Shown: one piece after another, positions 1-7,412 of the stretch
Layout of the letters: each line of letters begins with the position of its first letter
Numbering within the stretch: the stretch's first letter is position 1
Assembly: GCA_030615425.1 (NCBI GenBank)
Contig: JAUWZG010000005.1
Span: forward strand, 1-23,854
Direction: 5' to 3'
From: Dehalococcoidia bacterium
GTDB lineage: Bacteria; Chloroflexota; Dehalococcoidia; Dehalococcoidales; BS750m-G39
DNA: 23,854 bases
The notes under the pieces: generated by a model
What the model saw: the letters and a program-made list of their open reading frames with translations, nothing else
Database searches by the model: none
Told to the model about the DNA's origin: nothing
Translations under genes and position numbers: made by a program

Positions 1-334
<334 letters not shown>

Positions 335-862
335 AGGGAGATAACCGGGGTGGTAACGCCCCTATTCTCCTAGGTCGGTCGCCGACTTAAATATAGTTGG
401 CGTTTTATCCTTCCTTCCACTATCCAGGGGTTAAGGTTTTTTGTTATAAGTGTTTATTAACCTCACCCCCTTTATCCCCACCTGTTTTTAACCAGTGTCT
501 TTCTTTCCCACCCTCCCACCCTTGAGAGGTTTCACCTCTAAAACTCTCTGATGGGGGGTTGTGCCCGCATCCCCTTGTTTTCAGGCGTTTTGCGTCCCAC
601 CCACCCGCCCTATGGGGGCTGGTGACTAATCTCTCTCCTCTGGGGGGAGGGGGAAGAAAGTTTTGGAAGCGCAGCTTATTAGGGTGGGAGGGTTGGGAAA
701 TAAGAGAACTGTTAAAAGGGGGGTGGCAAAAAGGGCGCTAGCCCCTCTTTTTCCTTAAAGGGCGGCGGGTGGGAAAAGGTAAAATCGGAGTGGGGGTGGG
801 GTGGATAATTATAGCCCTACTTGATTTATCCCGAATTTCTGAAGTAAAATTAAGTGTCCTGT
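335..862 (+). other. 16S to tRNA-Ile spacer with long imperfect hairpin
   Basis: About 530 nt with no convincing gene. It is made of alternating C-rich and G-rich stretches. A 19-20 nt inverted repeat is seen: 504-522 pairs with 681-700 with one bulged base. The pairing extends outward through 486-492 with 711-717 and, less perfectly, 468-482 with 721-735. A small hairpin (AGAGGT/ACCTCT, near 525-539) lies inside the loop, and a GGGG/CCCC hairpin lies just after the 16S end (near 346-364). The likely roles are rRNA trailer processing or transcript folding. This is inference only. Confidence 0.6.
821..850 (+). promoter_or_regulatory. Predicted promoter of tRNA-Ile
   Basis: A -35 box TTGATT (821-826), an 18-nt spacer and a -10 box TAAAAT (845-850) place a start near 857, six bases before the tRNA. 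This suggests the tRNA can be transcribed independently of the 16S gene. Found by matching the sigma-70 consensus by eye. Confidence 0.5.
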
Positions 863-936
863 GGGCCATTAGCTCAGTTGGTTAGAGCGCAGTCCTGATA
901 AGACTGAGGTCTCTGGTTCGAGTCCAGAATGGCCCA
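863..936 (+). tRNA. tRNA-Ile (anticodon GAU)
   Basis: A 74-nt cloverleaf. The acceptor stem GGGCCAT (863-869) pairs with ATGGCCC (929-935), and A936 is the discriminator. The anticodon loop CTGATAA gives anticodon GAT, and the T-arm has GGTTCGAGTCC. CCA is not encoded, so a CCA-adding enzyme is needed. A run of T (938-943) follows directly. tRNA-Ile(GAU) is commonly found in the 16S-23S spacer of rRNA operons; here the 23S gene is absent, so the tRNA may be what remains of that layout. Confidence 0.96.
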
Positions 937-941
937 CTTTT

Positions 942-1253
942 TTATTCCTCTTCTTTGCCCCAGTTTTGCATTATATGCTTTAAGCGTTGGGCAAGCTTGG
1001 GGTCGGTGCGCAGGCGCTGGATGAAGACAGGGCACCCTTCCAGCAGGGAGTTCTGGGCGGCGGTGGCCATGCTGGATAGGAGATTCTGCATCCCCAGGTC
1101 GGCTTGCTGTGTAATGTCCATCCCCGGCGCTGAGGATTCTAGCTGGCGGCGGATGTCCTCGGCGGTGAACCTCATCGGCATGACGCAGGCCTTGTACCAG
1201 GGGCAGTCCTTGCACTGTGCTATAGCATAGGCTTCATCTAAAACATCACCCAT
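942..1253 (-). CDS. Small conserved-looking protein with CxxCxxxxxC motif
   Basis: A 103-residue protein of unknown function. The N-terminal part has the motif CKDCPWYKAC (near residues 14-23), a spacing that could bind a metal or Fe-S cluster, and a further Cys lies near residue 74. There is no signal peptide or membrane segment, so it should be cytosolic. The start is well supported: a perfect GGAGG (1260-1264) lies six bases upstream, in the 13-nt gap after the stop codon of the TlpA-like gene. The gene is therefore the third member of a ccdA-tlpA-this unit and converges on tRNA-Ile. I do not recognise the family. A redox or metal-related role is only suggested by the neighbours and the cysteines. 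Confidence 0.75.
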   Translation of the reverse strand: MGDVLDEAYAIAQCKDCPWYKACVMPMRFTAEDIRRQLESSAPGMDITQQADLGMQNLLSSMATAAQNSLLEGCPVFIQRLRTDPKLAQRLKHIMQNWGKEEE

Positions 1254-1266
1254 GTCTAACCTCCGT

Positions 1267-1830
1267 TTACTGTGTTATGAGCTGGCTTAAGATACTTTCT
1301 ATCTCTTCCTTGCTCCGGAAAGGGCCAACCCTTATACCTTGAATTATGCCATCTTTATCAATGAAGAGGGTGGTCGGAATCGATGCGGCTCTGTATTGTA
1401 CCGCTGCTATCGCCTCTCTATCCAGCAGTACCGGGAAGGAAAGGCTGTACCTTTCCACAAAGCTGGTTACTGTGTTGGATCTCTCGCCTATACTAATAGC
1501 CAGCACCACCAACTCCTCTTCCTGCCATTCGTCATAAACCTGCTGTATAAAGGGCATTTCATAGGCGCAGGGGCCACACCAGGTTGCCCAGAAGTTGACT
1601 AGTACCACCTTGCCCCTGAGGTCGCTGAGGGAGACGAACTGTCCCCCGGCTGTTTGGAACTGAAAGTCGGGTGCTGGATCGCCTATCTGGAGGCTCTGAC
1701 CAGAGTACTCAGCGCAGCCGGTTATCCAGCCCAGCCCCGAAATATCTGGCTCGGAATCGCCAGAACAAGCAGGGATTAACAACACCGAGATTAGAGTTAC
1801 CGGCAATATTACTTTCAGCATTTTATTCAT
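1267..1830 (-). CDS. TlpA/ResA-like thiol-disulfide oxidoreductase lipoprotein
   Basis: A membrane-anchored thioredoxin-fold protein acting outside the cytoplasmic membrane. From the ATG at 1830 (187 aa) it begins with a short basic stretch, a hydrophobic segment and the lipobox LIPAC, with the lipidated Cys at residue 22. An AhpC/TSA-Redoxin domain (about residues 45-187) carries the redox motif WCGPC at 84-88, and a cis-Pro loop (SIPTT) follows later. The family reduces or exchanges disulfides, often in apocytochrome c during heme attachment. Electrons would come from the CcdA-like protein encoded just upstream (36-nt gap). An in-frame TTG at 1845, with its own GAGG, would add five residues. 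I prefer the ATG because it gives a standard lipoprotein signal behind AAGGGG. Which client proteins it serves is not visible. Confidence 0.9.
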   Translation of the reverse strand: MNKMLKVILPVTLISVLLIPACSGDSEPDISGLGWITGCAEYSGQSLQIGDPAPDFQFQTAGGQFVSLSDLRGKVVLVNFWATWCGPCAYEMPFIQQVYDEWQEEELVVLAISIGERSNTVTSFVERYSLSFPVLLDREAIAAVQYRAASIPTTLFIDKDGIIQGIRVGPFRSKEEIESILSQLITQ

Positions 1831-1866
1831 GATTAACCCCTTCAAATTTTACCTCTAAATTATACC

Positions 1867-2544
1867 CTAAAACCAGCTCAGGGTATTGGTCAGGGTAAGT
1901 ATGCCCACCGTTATGAGCAGTAAGCCGCTGGCAATATAGCTCCAGGTGGAGTAACGCTGGATACGCCTCAGCAGCGGTCTGATGGAATCAAAAGCCACTC
2001 CTATAACGAGGAAGGGGAGTCCCAGTCCAAGAGAAAAGGTGGCCAGAAGAGAGGCACCGGGTAAGGGTGCTTCTGAACCTAGGGCAAGGGCTAGGGCGCC
2101 GGCAAGAAGACCACCAATGCAGGGAGTCCAGGCCAGGGAAAATATGGCGCCGATGAGCAGTGAGCGCAGGTAACCGGTGGTAGCGCCCAGGGAAGGCGTT
2201 AGCCGCTTTTCGTAGTTTAGCCAGGGGAATTTCAGGGTAGCAAGCAGAAATAAGCCAAAGACTATTAGCAAGCTGCCGGCTATCTTGATAATGAGCTGGT
2301 GAGAACCGAGGGCAAACCCAGCCAGCCCAACAAAGGCTCCCAGGGCAGTGAAAACCACGGCAAAGCCAGCAACAAAGCTGAGAGAATGGAAGAATATAGG
2401 GAAGCGACCCCGTCTGGTCTCTGACTCAAGTATTTCAGTTCCACATACGTTAGCCAGGTATACCGGCACCAGGGGCAGCACGCAGGGGGAGAGGAAAGAC
2501 AGCATCCCGGCGCTAAAAGCAATTAAAAGTGGTATCTGTTCCAT
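1867..2544 (-). CDS. ccdA: CcdA-family transmembrane electron transporter
   Basis: A 225-residue polytopic membrane protein with about six hydrophobic segments, typical of the CcdA/DsbD-beta family. The two redox cysteines are visible in the usual places: C21 in SPCVLPLVP of the first helix and C142 in WTPCIGG of the fourth. The family moves reducing equivalents from cytoplasmic thioredoxin across the membrane to extracytoplasmic thioredoxin-like proteins, and the TlpA-like gene directly downstream is the natural partner. The length matches short CcdA proteins without extra domains. The start ATG at 2544 has only a weak ribosome-binding site (ATAGAAG). It shares a 104-nt divergent intergenic region with the nuclease gene on the other strand. 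Confidence 0.92.
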   Translation of the reverse strand: MEQIPLLIAFSAGMLSFLSPCVLPLVPVYLANVCGTEILESETRRGRFPIFFHSLSFVAGFAVVFTALGAFVGLAGFALGSHQLIIKIAGSLLIVFGLFLLATLKFPWLNYEKRLTPSLGATTGYLRSLLIGAIFSLAWTPCIGGLLAGALALALGSEAPLPGASLLATFSLGLGLPFLVIGVAFDSIRPLLRRIQRYSTWSYIASGLLLITVGILTLTNTLSWF

Positions 2545-2572
2545 CTTCTATCAGCGATAATTAAACTCATTA

Positions 2573-2601
2573 ATGCTAATCAATTTGAGCCAAAATATCA
2601 A
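2573..2601 (-). promoter_or_regulatory. Predicted promoter of ccdA unit
   Basis: On the minus strand: -35 TTGATA (2601-2596), a 17-nt spacer and -10 TAGCAT (2578-2573). The start would be near 2566, about 20 bases before the ccdA start codon. The match is moderate (5/6 and 4/6). Confidence 0.4.
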
Positions 2602-2604
2602 GGC

Positions 2605-2633
2605 TAGTCACATTATCCTTAAAGGTCTATAAT
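2605..2633 (+). promoter_or_regulatory. Predicted promoter of RecB-like nuclease and CsaA-like genes
   Basis: TAGTCA (2605-2610), a 17-nt spacer and a perfect TATAAT (2628-2633). The start would lie near 2640, leaving a leader of only about 9 nt that is essentially just the purine-rich GGGGAG ribosome-binding site. Confidence 0.55.
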
Positions 2634-2648
2634 AGCCAGGGGGGAGAA

Positions 2649-3785
2649 ATGAAGCCGCTGAGCTACAGTCAGATTTCTCTATATCAGAGCTGCCCCTTGT
2701 GCTATAAGCTGCAGTACATTGATGGATTGGAGCCAAAGGAGAAGGGGTATTTCAGCTTTGGCACCACCATGCATGCCTGTGCCGAGTACTTCTTTAAGGT
2801 AAAGGTGCCTCCGCCGCCATCGCTGGAGGAACTGCTTCAATATTATGAGAAAAACTGGCTTTCTGCGGGGTATGAGTCGGCTGAGGAGGAAGAAAGTTAC
2901 CGGGCTTACGGGCGGGAGATGCTGGCCAAGTTCTGGGAGATTCACCGCTCCGATTTCAGGATGCCGATAGCTGTGGAGTGGATGTTTAATATTGATATTG
3001 AGGGGGTGAAGCTGAGGGGTTTTATTGACCGGGTGGATAAGCTGGATAGCGGTGGACTATCCATTGTTGACTATAAGACAGATAGGGAATTATTTACCAA
3101 GGACGATTTAGCCAAAAATCTCCAGTTGACTCTGTACCAGCTGGCGGTGGAGCAGTCCTGGTATCTTCCGGTGGAGAGGCTCACTCTATATCACTTTCGG
3201 TCGAACACCCCCTGTAGTTGCCATCCCAGGGATGAGGCGCAACTTGAGGAAGCTAAAAAGCTGGTGCTAGAGGTGGCGGAGGGCATTGCTGAGGAGAGGT
3301 TCCCTGCTATTGAGAGTGGGCGTTGCCCCTGTGATTTTGCTGAGCACTGCCCCTATTACCGGCAGCAGCTCGTGCCTGAGCCGGAGGAAACCGATGTTTT
3401 AGAGGGAATGGCAGTGGCTGAGGCGGTGGAGCGCTATGTTTCCTTACAGAATGAGATAAAAGAGCTCCAGCTCAAGTTTGACGAGCTAAAACAGATGCTC
3501 ATTGATTTCTGCCAGGCTGAGGGGTTAAATCGGGTCTATGGCAGGGAGCATGCCCTTACCTACAAACTGGTGGAGAGGGCGGGTTTTAGCGAGGATGAAG
3601 TCAGAGCCCTGCTTGAGCCGGAGGGGCTTTTGGATAGGGTGCTCAGCTTTGACCAATCCAGGCTCAAGCAGCTTATTACCGACGAAGCGGTAGCTAAGGA
3701 TATCAGACATAAACTTGAAGCCCTGAAGCAGGTTATTTCCACCTATCCCCAGCTATGGCCCAGGAAGCTCGTTGAGGAAGAATAG
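2649..3785 (+). CDS. PD-(D/E)XK nuclease, RecB/Cas4-like with predicted Fe-S cluster
   Basis: A 378-residue protein whose first 240 residues match the PD-(D/E)XK (PDDEXK_1, RecB C-terminal/Cas4) fold. Motifs in order: the opening SYSQISLYQSCPL, H42 in the GTTMHA segment, D127 in GFIDRVD, D141 and K143 in DYKT, and Q159/Y163 of the QxxxY motif. Cysteines C15 or C18 near the start together with C226, C228 and C234 match the one-plus-three layout that binds 4Fe-4S in AddB and Cas4. Residues about 260-300 (SLQNEIKELQLKFDELK region) look like a coiled coil. It lacks a helicase domain, and no cas gene is nearby, so it is a stand-alone exonuclease-like protein of unknown pathway, perhaps in repair. 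It is 19 nt from the CsaA-like gene and probably cotranscribed with it. Confidence 0.88.
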   Translation: MKPLSYSQISLYQSCPLCYKLQYIDGLEPKEKGYFSFGTTMHACAEYFFKVKVPPPPSLEELLQYYEKNWLSAGYESAEEEESYRAYGREMLAKFWEIHRSDFRMPIAVEWMFNIDIEGVKLRGFIDRVDKLDSGGLSIVDYKTDRELFTKDDLAKNLQLTLYQLAVEQSWYLPVERLTLYHFRSNTPCSCHPRDEAQLEEAKKLVLEVAEGIAEERFPAIESGRCPCDFAEHCPYYRQQLVPEPEETDVLEGMAVAEAVERYVSLQNEIKELQLKFDELKQMLIDFCQAEGLNRVYGREHALTYKLVERAGFSEDEVRALLEPEGLLDRVLSFDQSRLKQLITDEAVAKDIRHKLEALKQVISTYPQLWPRKLVEEE

Positions 3786-3804
3786 CTATTTATAGGAGCC
3801 GGAT

Positions 3805-4134
3805 ATGATTACATATGACGATTTCCTCAAGGTAGATATGAGGGTGGGGGAGGTGACAAAAGTGGAGGATTTCCCTGAGGCTCGCAATCCATCATACAAG
3901 TTTGAGATTGATTTTGGTCCTGAGATAGGGACTAAGCTTTCTTGTGCTCAGTTAACCAACTATAGCAAGGATGAGCTTGTGGGACGGCAGATAGTGGCCG
4001 TGGTCAATTTCCCGCCCAAGAATATCGCTGGCTTTCTGTCAGAGGTGCTTATCCTCGGGGTGCCCCTGGAGGGTGGGGTGGTTTCCCTGCTGGAGCCAAG
4101 GGATGAAGCGATAATCGGGGGCAGGGTTTACTAG
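3805..4134 (+). CDS. csaA: CsaA-like tRNA-binding domain protein
   Basis: A 109-residue stand-alone tRNA-binding (EMAP/Arc1p-type OB-fold) protein, the size of CsaA. Typical features are the opening DFLKVDMRVGEV, the middle segment with ARNPSYKFEIDFG, the SAQL-like segment SCAQLTNY, and the ending that contains VAVVNFPPKNIAGFLSEVLILG and a closing GGRVY. CsaA was described as an export-related chaperone in Bacillus, and its fold binds tRNA as in the C-terminal domain of methionyl-tRNA synthetase. The start ATG has GGAG nearby. It follows the nuclease gene after 19 nt. The partnership with a nuclease is not one I can explain. Confidence 0.88.
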   Translation: MITYDDFLKVDMRVGEVTKVEDFPEARNPSYKFEIDFGPEIGTKLSCAQLTNYSKDELVGRQIVAVVNFPPKNIAGFLSEVLILGVPLEGGVVSLLEPRDEAIIGGRVY

Positions 4135-4144
4135 GAAGCAGGGC

Positions 4145-4173
4145 TTGTATTTTTATCTCAATTCTTGTATCCT
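4145..4173 (+). promoter_or_regulatory. Predicted promoter of cobalamin riboswitch operon
   Basis: TTGTAT (4145-4150), a 17-nt spacer and TATCCT (4168-4173) would start transcription near 4180, just before the riboswitch. It is a moderate match, accepted because of its position. Confidence 0.4.
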
Positions 4174-4189
4174 TGTCAAAAGAATAGAT

Positions 4190-4335
4190 GACCTGGAGGT
4201 GTCCGAGCTAGCTCGGGTATAACGGAGAGCAAGTCGGTGAGAATCCGACGCAGTCCCGCCTACTGTGACTGATAGCTAATCCTATCAGAAGCCAGAACGC
4301 CGAACCTCTGGGCATCCTTGAACCTCCGCGGTGAA
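4190..4335 (+). promoter_or_regulatory. Cobalamin riboswitch
   Basis: The core matches the B12-box class of riboswitch: GGTGTCC near 4198, TCGGTGAGAATCCGACGCAG near 4234-4253, CCCGCCTACTGTGA near 4255-4268, and the B12 box GAAGCCAGAACGCC (4288-4301). The closing helix P1 can form between GGAGGT (4195-4200) and ACCTCC (4322-4327). It lies upstream of a BtuF-like gene and of cobTSU, which fits repression by adenosylcobalamin or a related corrinoid. Confidence 0.95.
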
Positions 4336-4369
4336 AGGGGGTGGGATAATGCACAGAGTGTGCTAAAGG

Positions 4370-4409
4370 AATCCCCCCTGCACTAGAAGCAGAGGGGGAT
4401 TTAATTTTG
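4370..4409 (+). terminator. Riboswitch-controlled intrinsic terminator
   Basis: AATCCCCC plus CTGC (4370-4381) pairs with GCAG plus GGGGGATT (4389-4401), with one bulged A and a 7-nt loop, followed by TTAATTTTG. The upstream segment GGGGGTGGGAT (about 4337-4347) can pair with the C-rich 5' arm instead, enclosing the small hairpin GCACA-GAG-TGTGC, so an antiterminator is available. This suggests control by premature termination. Confidence 0.8.
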
Positions 4410-4437
4410 TCTGATAATAGCAGGAGGTAATATTTTA

Positions 4438-5352
4438 ATGAAAATGAAGCCATTGGGTGTTATTGTTATCTTGTTAAGCCTGTTAGTTATTATGACCGGC
4501 GGCTGTCAAGCGCAGTTTCAGCCAGGAACTTATACCGATGATGCGGGCCGGGAGGTGACTATAGACGAGATTCCACAGATGATTGTGTCTCATGTGCCCA
4601 GCATCACCGAGATTCTTTTTGCTCTTGGCTTGGAGGAAAGGGTGGTCGGGGTAAGCGACTACTGTGACTACCCTGAAGAGGTGAAGTCAAAACCCAGCGT
4701 GGGGAATTACTTTAACCCTTCCATTGAAAATATCGTGGCTCTGGAACCGGACTTGGTTCTGACCGACGGACACAGCGAAAGCATTTTTCAGCTTGATGAA
4801 CTGGAACCACCAATTACCTATATGGTTATAGACCCCAAGGACATTGACGGTATTTTTAAAGACCTTGAATTACTGGGAAAGGTTACCGGCACCGAGAGCG
4901 AAGCTGAGGCACTTATTGATAGTATGGAGGACAGCATAGCTAATGTTCTTGCCGTGGTGGAAGGTGCTCCCCCGGTTAGGGTTCTGTTTATAATTGATGC
5001 TACTGACCTAACCCTGCCCTGGACGGCTGGTCCCGGCTCATTTGTTGATGCTCTTATTACCATGGCTGGTGGGGAGAATATTGCTGCCCAAGCTCAGGGC
5101 GCCTGGGTACAATTAAGCATTGAGGAAATAGTTAACGCTGACCCTGAGATTATCATCCTCCCCGCTAAGCATGGGACGGCGTTTACCTCGCCAGAAACGC
5201 TAATGGGACACCCTGTTTGGCAGGGAACGACAGCGGTGAAGGAGAACGGAATTTTTATCATTGATGATGACCTTGTCAGCCGCTATGGACCTCGAATAGT
5301 TCTGGGTCTGGAGGAAATGGCAAAAATCATTCATCCCGAGCTATTTCAGTAA
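4438..5352 (+). CDS. btuF: BtuF-like corrinoid-binding ABC transporter lipoprotein
   Basis: A 304-residue substrate-binding protein of the Peripla_BP_2 (BtuF/FhuD) class. The N-terminus is a lipoprotein signal ending in TGGC with the lipidated Cys at residue 23. Family signs are DDAGREVTI, VSHVPSITEILFALGL, VVGVSDYCDYP and IENIVALEPDLVL. It should capture cobalamin or another corrinoid outside the membrane and hand it to a BtuCD permease. The riboswitch directly upstream makes corrinoid far more likely than iron-siderophore as ligand. AGGAGG (4422-4427) lies 10 nt before the ATG; a second ATG two codons later is possible. No permease or ATPase gene follows, so BtuCD must come from elsewhere. 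A short hairpin (ATGCCC/GGGCAT, 5352-5374) with a poor T-tract follows the stop. Confidence 0.9.
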   Translation: MKMKPLGVIVILLSLLVIMTGGCQAQFQPGTYTDDAGREVTIDEIPQMIVSHVPSITEILFALGLEERVVGVSDYCDYPEEVKSKPSVGNYFNPSIENIVALEPDLVLTDGHSESIFQLDELEPPITYMVIDPKDIDGIFKDLELLGKVTGTESEAEALIDSMEDSIANVLAVVEGAPPVRVLFIIDATDLTLPWTAGPGSFVDALITMAGGENIAAQAQGAWVQLSIEEIVNADPEIIILPAKHGTAFTSPETLMGHPVWQGTTAVKENGIFIIDDDLVSRYGPRIVLGLEEMAKIIHPELFQ

Positions 5353-5471
5353 TGCCCACTGAATAGCAGGGCATATTAGAGGTGTTAATAGATTTGTCAG
5401 ACGCTGAAGAAAAAGGGAAACTTTAAGTAGAGCTTTGAACTCGGTTTCTCTCCTTGGACTTACTCTAAAAG

Positions 5472-6326
5472 ATGCTAACGAGGAAAATATCCTCCTTAAC
5501 TTTTATAGTCAGCCCGGTGAAGAGAACTTACATAAACTTAGCTGGCTGCAACTTCGATTGCAAAGCTTGCTTTGCCGTGGCTAAGGATTGGGTGGGGAGG
5601 GATTTCACAACCAAGGAACTTTTGAGTTTCTTTATCGAAGCATGCAAGCTTATGTGGAAAGGAATTGCCGATGAAGTAGTGCTGACCGGCGGAGAGCCAA
5701 CCATCAGCCCCCACTATCTGCTTGACCTCGTAAGGGAATTAAAGGAAATCGGCATAGGAAAGATTGAGCTCTCAACCAATGGCTATCTGTTAGAAGAAGA
5801 TTGTCTCGCAAAACTGAAAGCAGGAGGCATTGACTTAGTCAAGGTGGACCTTAAGGCTTACAGTGAGGGTGTTCACAGGTGGTATACGGGTAGTGGGAAC
5901 GACAATATCTTAAGGGCGATAAGGCTTCTTCACAAATCGGGCTTGAACTTCTTAGTTCGCACAATTTTCATCCCAAACATTGTCGATATCGATGAGGTGG
6001 AGAGAATCGCAGCATTTCTAAGCGAAGTTGATGAGAACATCCCTTACCGCATTTATCAGCTTGCTCCAGGAGAGGCTGGTATCTCGAGGAAGCCAGAAAG
6101 GGGGGAGATGGCGAGGGCGCTTGATGTTGCCAAACGAAGCTTGAGGAACGCTGAAGCGCTCATCGATGTAAATTCGTACCGCAGCGATTGGACCTCGGTT
6201 GAAATTTGCGCTGATGAACTTTTGCCTATTTATTATGAGATAGCCAAAGGTTCGGCAGAATTTATGCCAAGCTGGAAGTATAGGTATAAAGTATTTGGAA
6301 TGAATCAGGTTCTAAGGAGGGAATAA
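5472..6326 (+). CDS. Radical SAM protein, PflA/activase-like, function unknown
   Basis: A 284-residue radical SAM enzyme. The CxxxCxxC cluster motif is C26, C30 and C33 in AGCNFDCKAC, followed by LTGGEPT (SAM-binding GGE motif), ELSTNGYLL and VDLKAY as in the activating-enzyme and NrdG/PflA branch. No SPASM or cobalamin-binding domain is seen. It sits between the BtuF-like gene and cobT on the same strand, 119 nt after the former and 15 nt before the latter, so it may be part of the cobalamin unit. Its base and codon use look more AT-rich than its neighbours and there is no clear ribosome-binding site at the ATG (5472), which suggests later acquisition. No glycyl-radical enzyme partner is present. 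A role in corrinoid remodelling is possible but unproven. Confidence 0.85.
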   Translation: MLTRKISSLTFIVSPVKRTYINLAGCNFDCKACFAVAKDWVGRDFTTKELLSFFIEACKLMWKGIADEVVLTGGEPTISPHYLLDLVRELKEIGIGKIELSTNGYLLEEDCLAKLKAGGIDLVKVDLKAYSEGVHRWYTGSGNDNILRAIRLLHKSGLNFLVRTIFIPNIVDIDEVERIAAFLSEVDENIPYRIYQLAPGEAGISRKPERGEMARALDVAKRSLRNAEALIDVNSYRSDWTSVEICADELLPIYYEIAKGSAEFMPSWKYRYKVFGMNQVLRRE

Positions 6327-6341
6327 CAAGGGGAGGTAGCA

Positions 6342-7412
6342 GTGTCCGGACTCTTATGTAATAAAATTGACATGATAAAGCCCCTGGATAAAGGGGCAAT
6401 GGCTGAGGCACGCTCCAGGCAGGACCTGTTGACCAAGCCCCAGGGCAGCCTGGGCAGGCTGGAGGAGCTATCTATTAAGCTGGCTGGCATTCAGGGCAAG
6501 CCCATACCTCAAATCAGGCACAAAGTGGTTATCACTATGGCTGGCGACCATGGGGTGGTGGCTGAGGGGGTGGGTAACTGGCCTCAGGAGGTCACCGCTC
6601 AGATGGTCTACAACTTCCTCAACGGTGGGGCGGGAATAAATGTGCTGGCTGGTCAAGCTGGAGCCAGGGTGGTGGTGGTTGATATGGGGGTGGCTACTGA
6701 ACTGGAAGCTGACTCCAGGCTTATATCCAAGAAGATTGCCCCTGGCACCCAAAATATGTGTCTGGGTCCAGCTATGACCGTGGAGCAGGCAGTGACAGCA
6801 ATAGAGGCAGGGATTGAGGTGGTGGGGACGGAGCTAGCTAAGGGTCTTGATATAGTTGGCACCGGTGATATGGGTATCGGTAATACTACTGCCAGCAGTG
6901 CTATCTGTGCTGCTATGACCGGGAAGCCACTGGCTGAGGTGACTGGTAGGGGCACTGGCATTGACAATGGGCAGCTTGAGCATAAAATAGAGGTGATAAA
7001 AAGAGCCCTGGCAGTAAACCAGCCTGACCCACGGCAGCCTTTAGATGTATTGGCCAAGGTGGGGGGCTTTGAGATTGGCGGGCTGGTGGGGGTGATGCTG
7101 GCAGCGGCTGCTTACCGTATTCCGGTAGTTATTGATGGTTTTATCTCCGGGGCAGCCGCCCTTATTGCTACGGCGCTGGCACCGAGGCTTCGGGACTTCC
7201 TTATCGCCGCTCACGTCTCGGCAGAGGCTGGTCATAAACTGCTGCTCAGGCATCTGGGGCTTAAACCGCTATTGGATTTGGACATGCGTCTGGGTGAGGG
7301 CACCGGTGCTGCGTTGGGAATATTTCTGGCTGAGGCGGCAGCCAGGATTCTGGCTGAGATGTCTACCTTCGCCCAAGCCGGAGTATCGGAAAGGGACGAG
7401 GCAGGCAGTTGA
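6342..7412 (+). CDS. cobT: Nicotinate-nucleotide:dimethylbenzimidazole phosphoribosyltransferase
   Basis: CobT moves phosphoribose from nicotinate mononucleotide to a lower-ligand base such as 5,6-dimethylbenzimidazole, giving alpha-ribazole phosphate for cobalamin assembly. The 356-residue protein has the usual length and motifs: KPQGSLGRLEEL, MAGDHGVV, GGAGINVLA, the segment GTGDMGIGNTTASSA, and near the C-terminus LGEGTGAAL with the catalytic Glu (E319, equivalent to E317 of the Salmonella enzyme). The start is GTG at 6342, decided by GGGGAGG (6330-6336) six bases upstream; a later ATG has no such site. Its stop overlaps the cobS start, so the two are translationally coupled. Cytoplasmic. 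Confidence 0.97.
   Translation: MSGLLCNKIDMIKPLDKGAMAEARSRQDLLTKPQGSLGRLEELSIKLAGIQGKPIPQIRHKVVITMAGDHGVVAEGVGNWPQEVTAQMVYNFLNGGAGINVLAGQAGARVVVVDMGVATELEADSRLISKKIAPGTQNMCLGPAMTVEQAVTAIEAGIEVVGTELAKGLDIVGTGDMGIGNTTASSAICAAMTGKPLAEVTGRGTGIDNGQLEHKIEVIKRALAVNQPDPRQPLDVLAKVGGFEIGGLVGVMLAAAAYRIPVVIDGFISGAAALIATALAPRLRDFLIAAHVSAEAGHKLLLRHLGLKPLLDLDMRLGEGTGAALGIFLAEAAARILAEMSTFAQAGVSERDEAGS

Noticed and set aside
559..741. Open frame of 60 codons in the 16S-tRNA spacer
   Set aside because: Composition follows the G/C-rich hairpin arms, there is no ribosome-binding site and the peptide has no recognisable pattern.
874..1215. Minus-strand frame ending in a SNQRPQSYQDCALTN-like peptide
   Set aside because: This is antisense of tRNA-Ile joined to an alternative frame of the small Cys protein; such peptides are a known annotation artefact.
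5352..5380. Terminator after the BtuF-like gene
   Set aside because: The ATGCCC/GGGCAT stem has a long loop and no proper T-tract, so it is at most a weak pause site.
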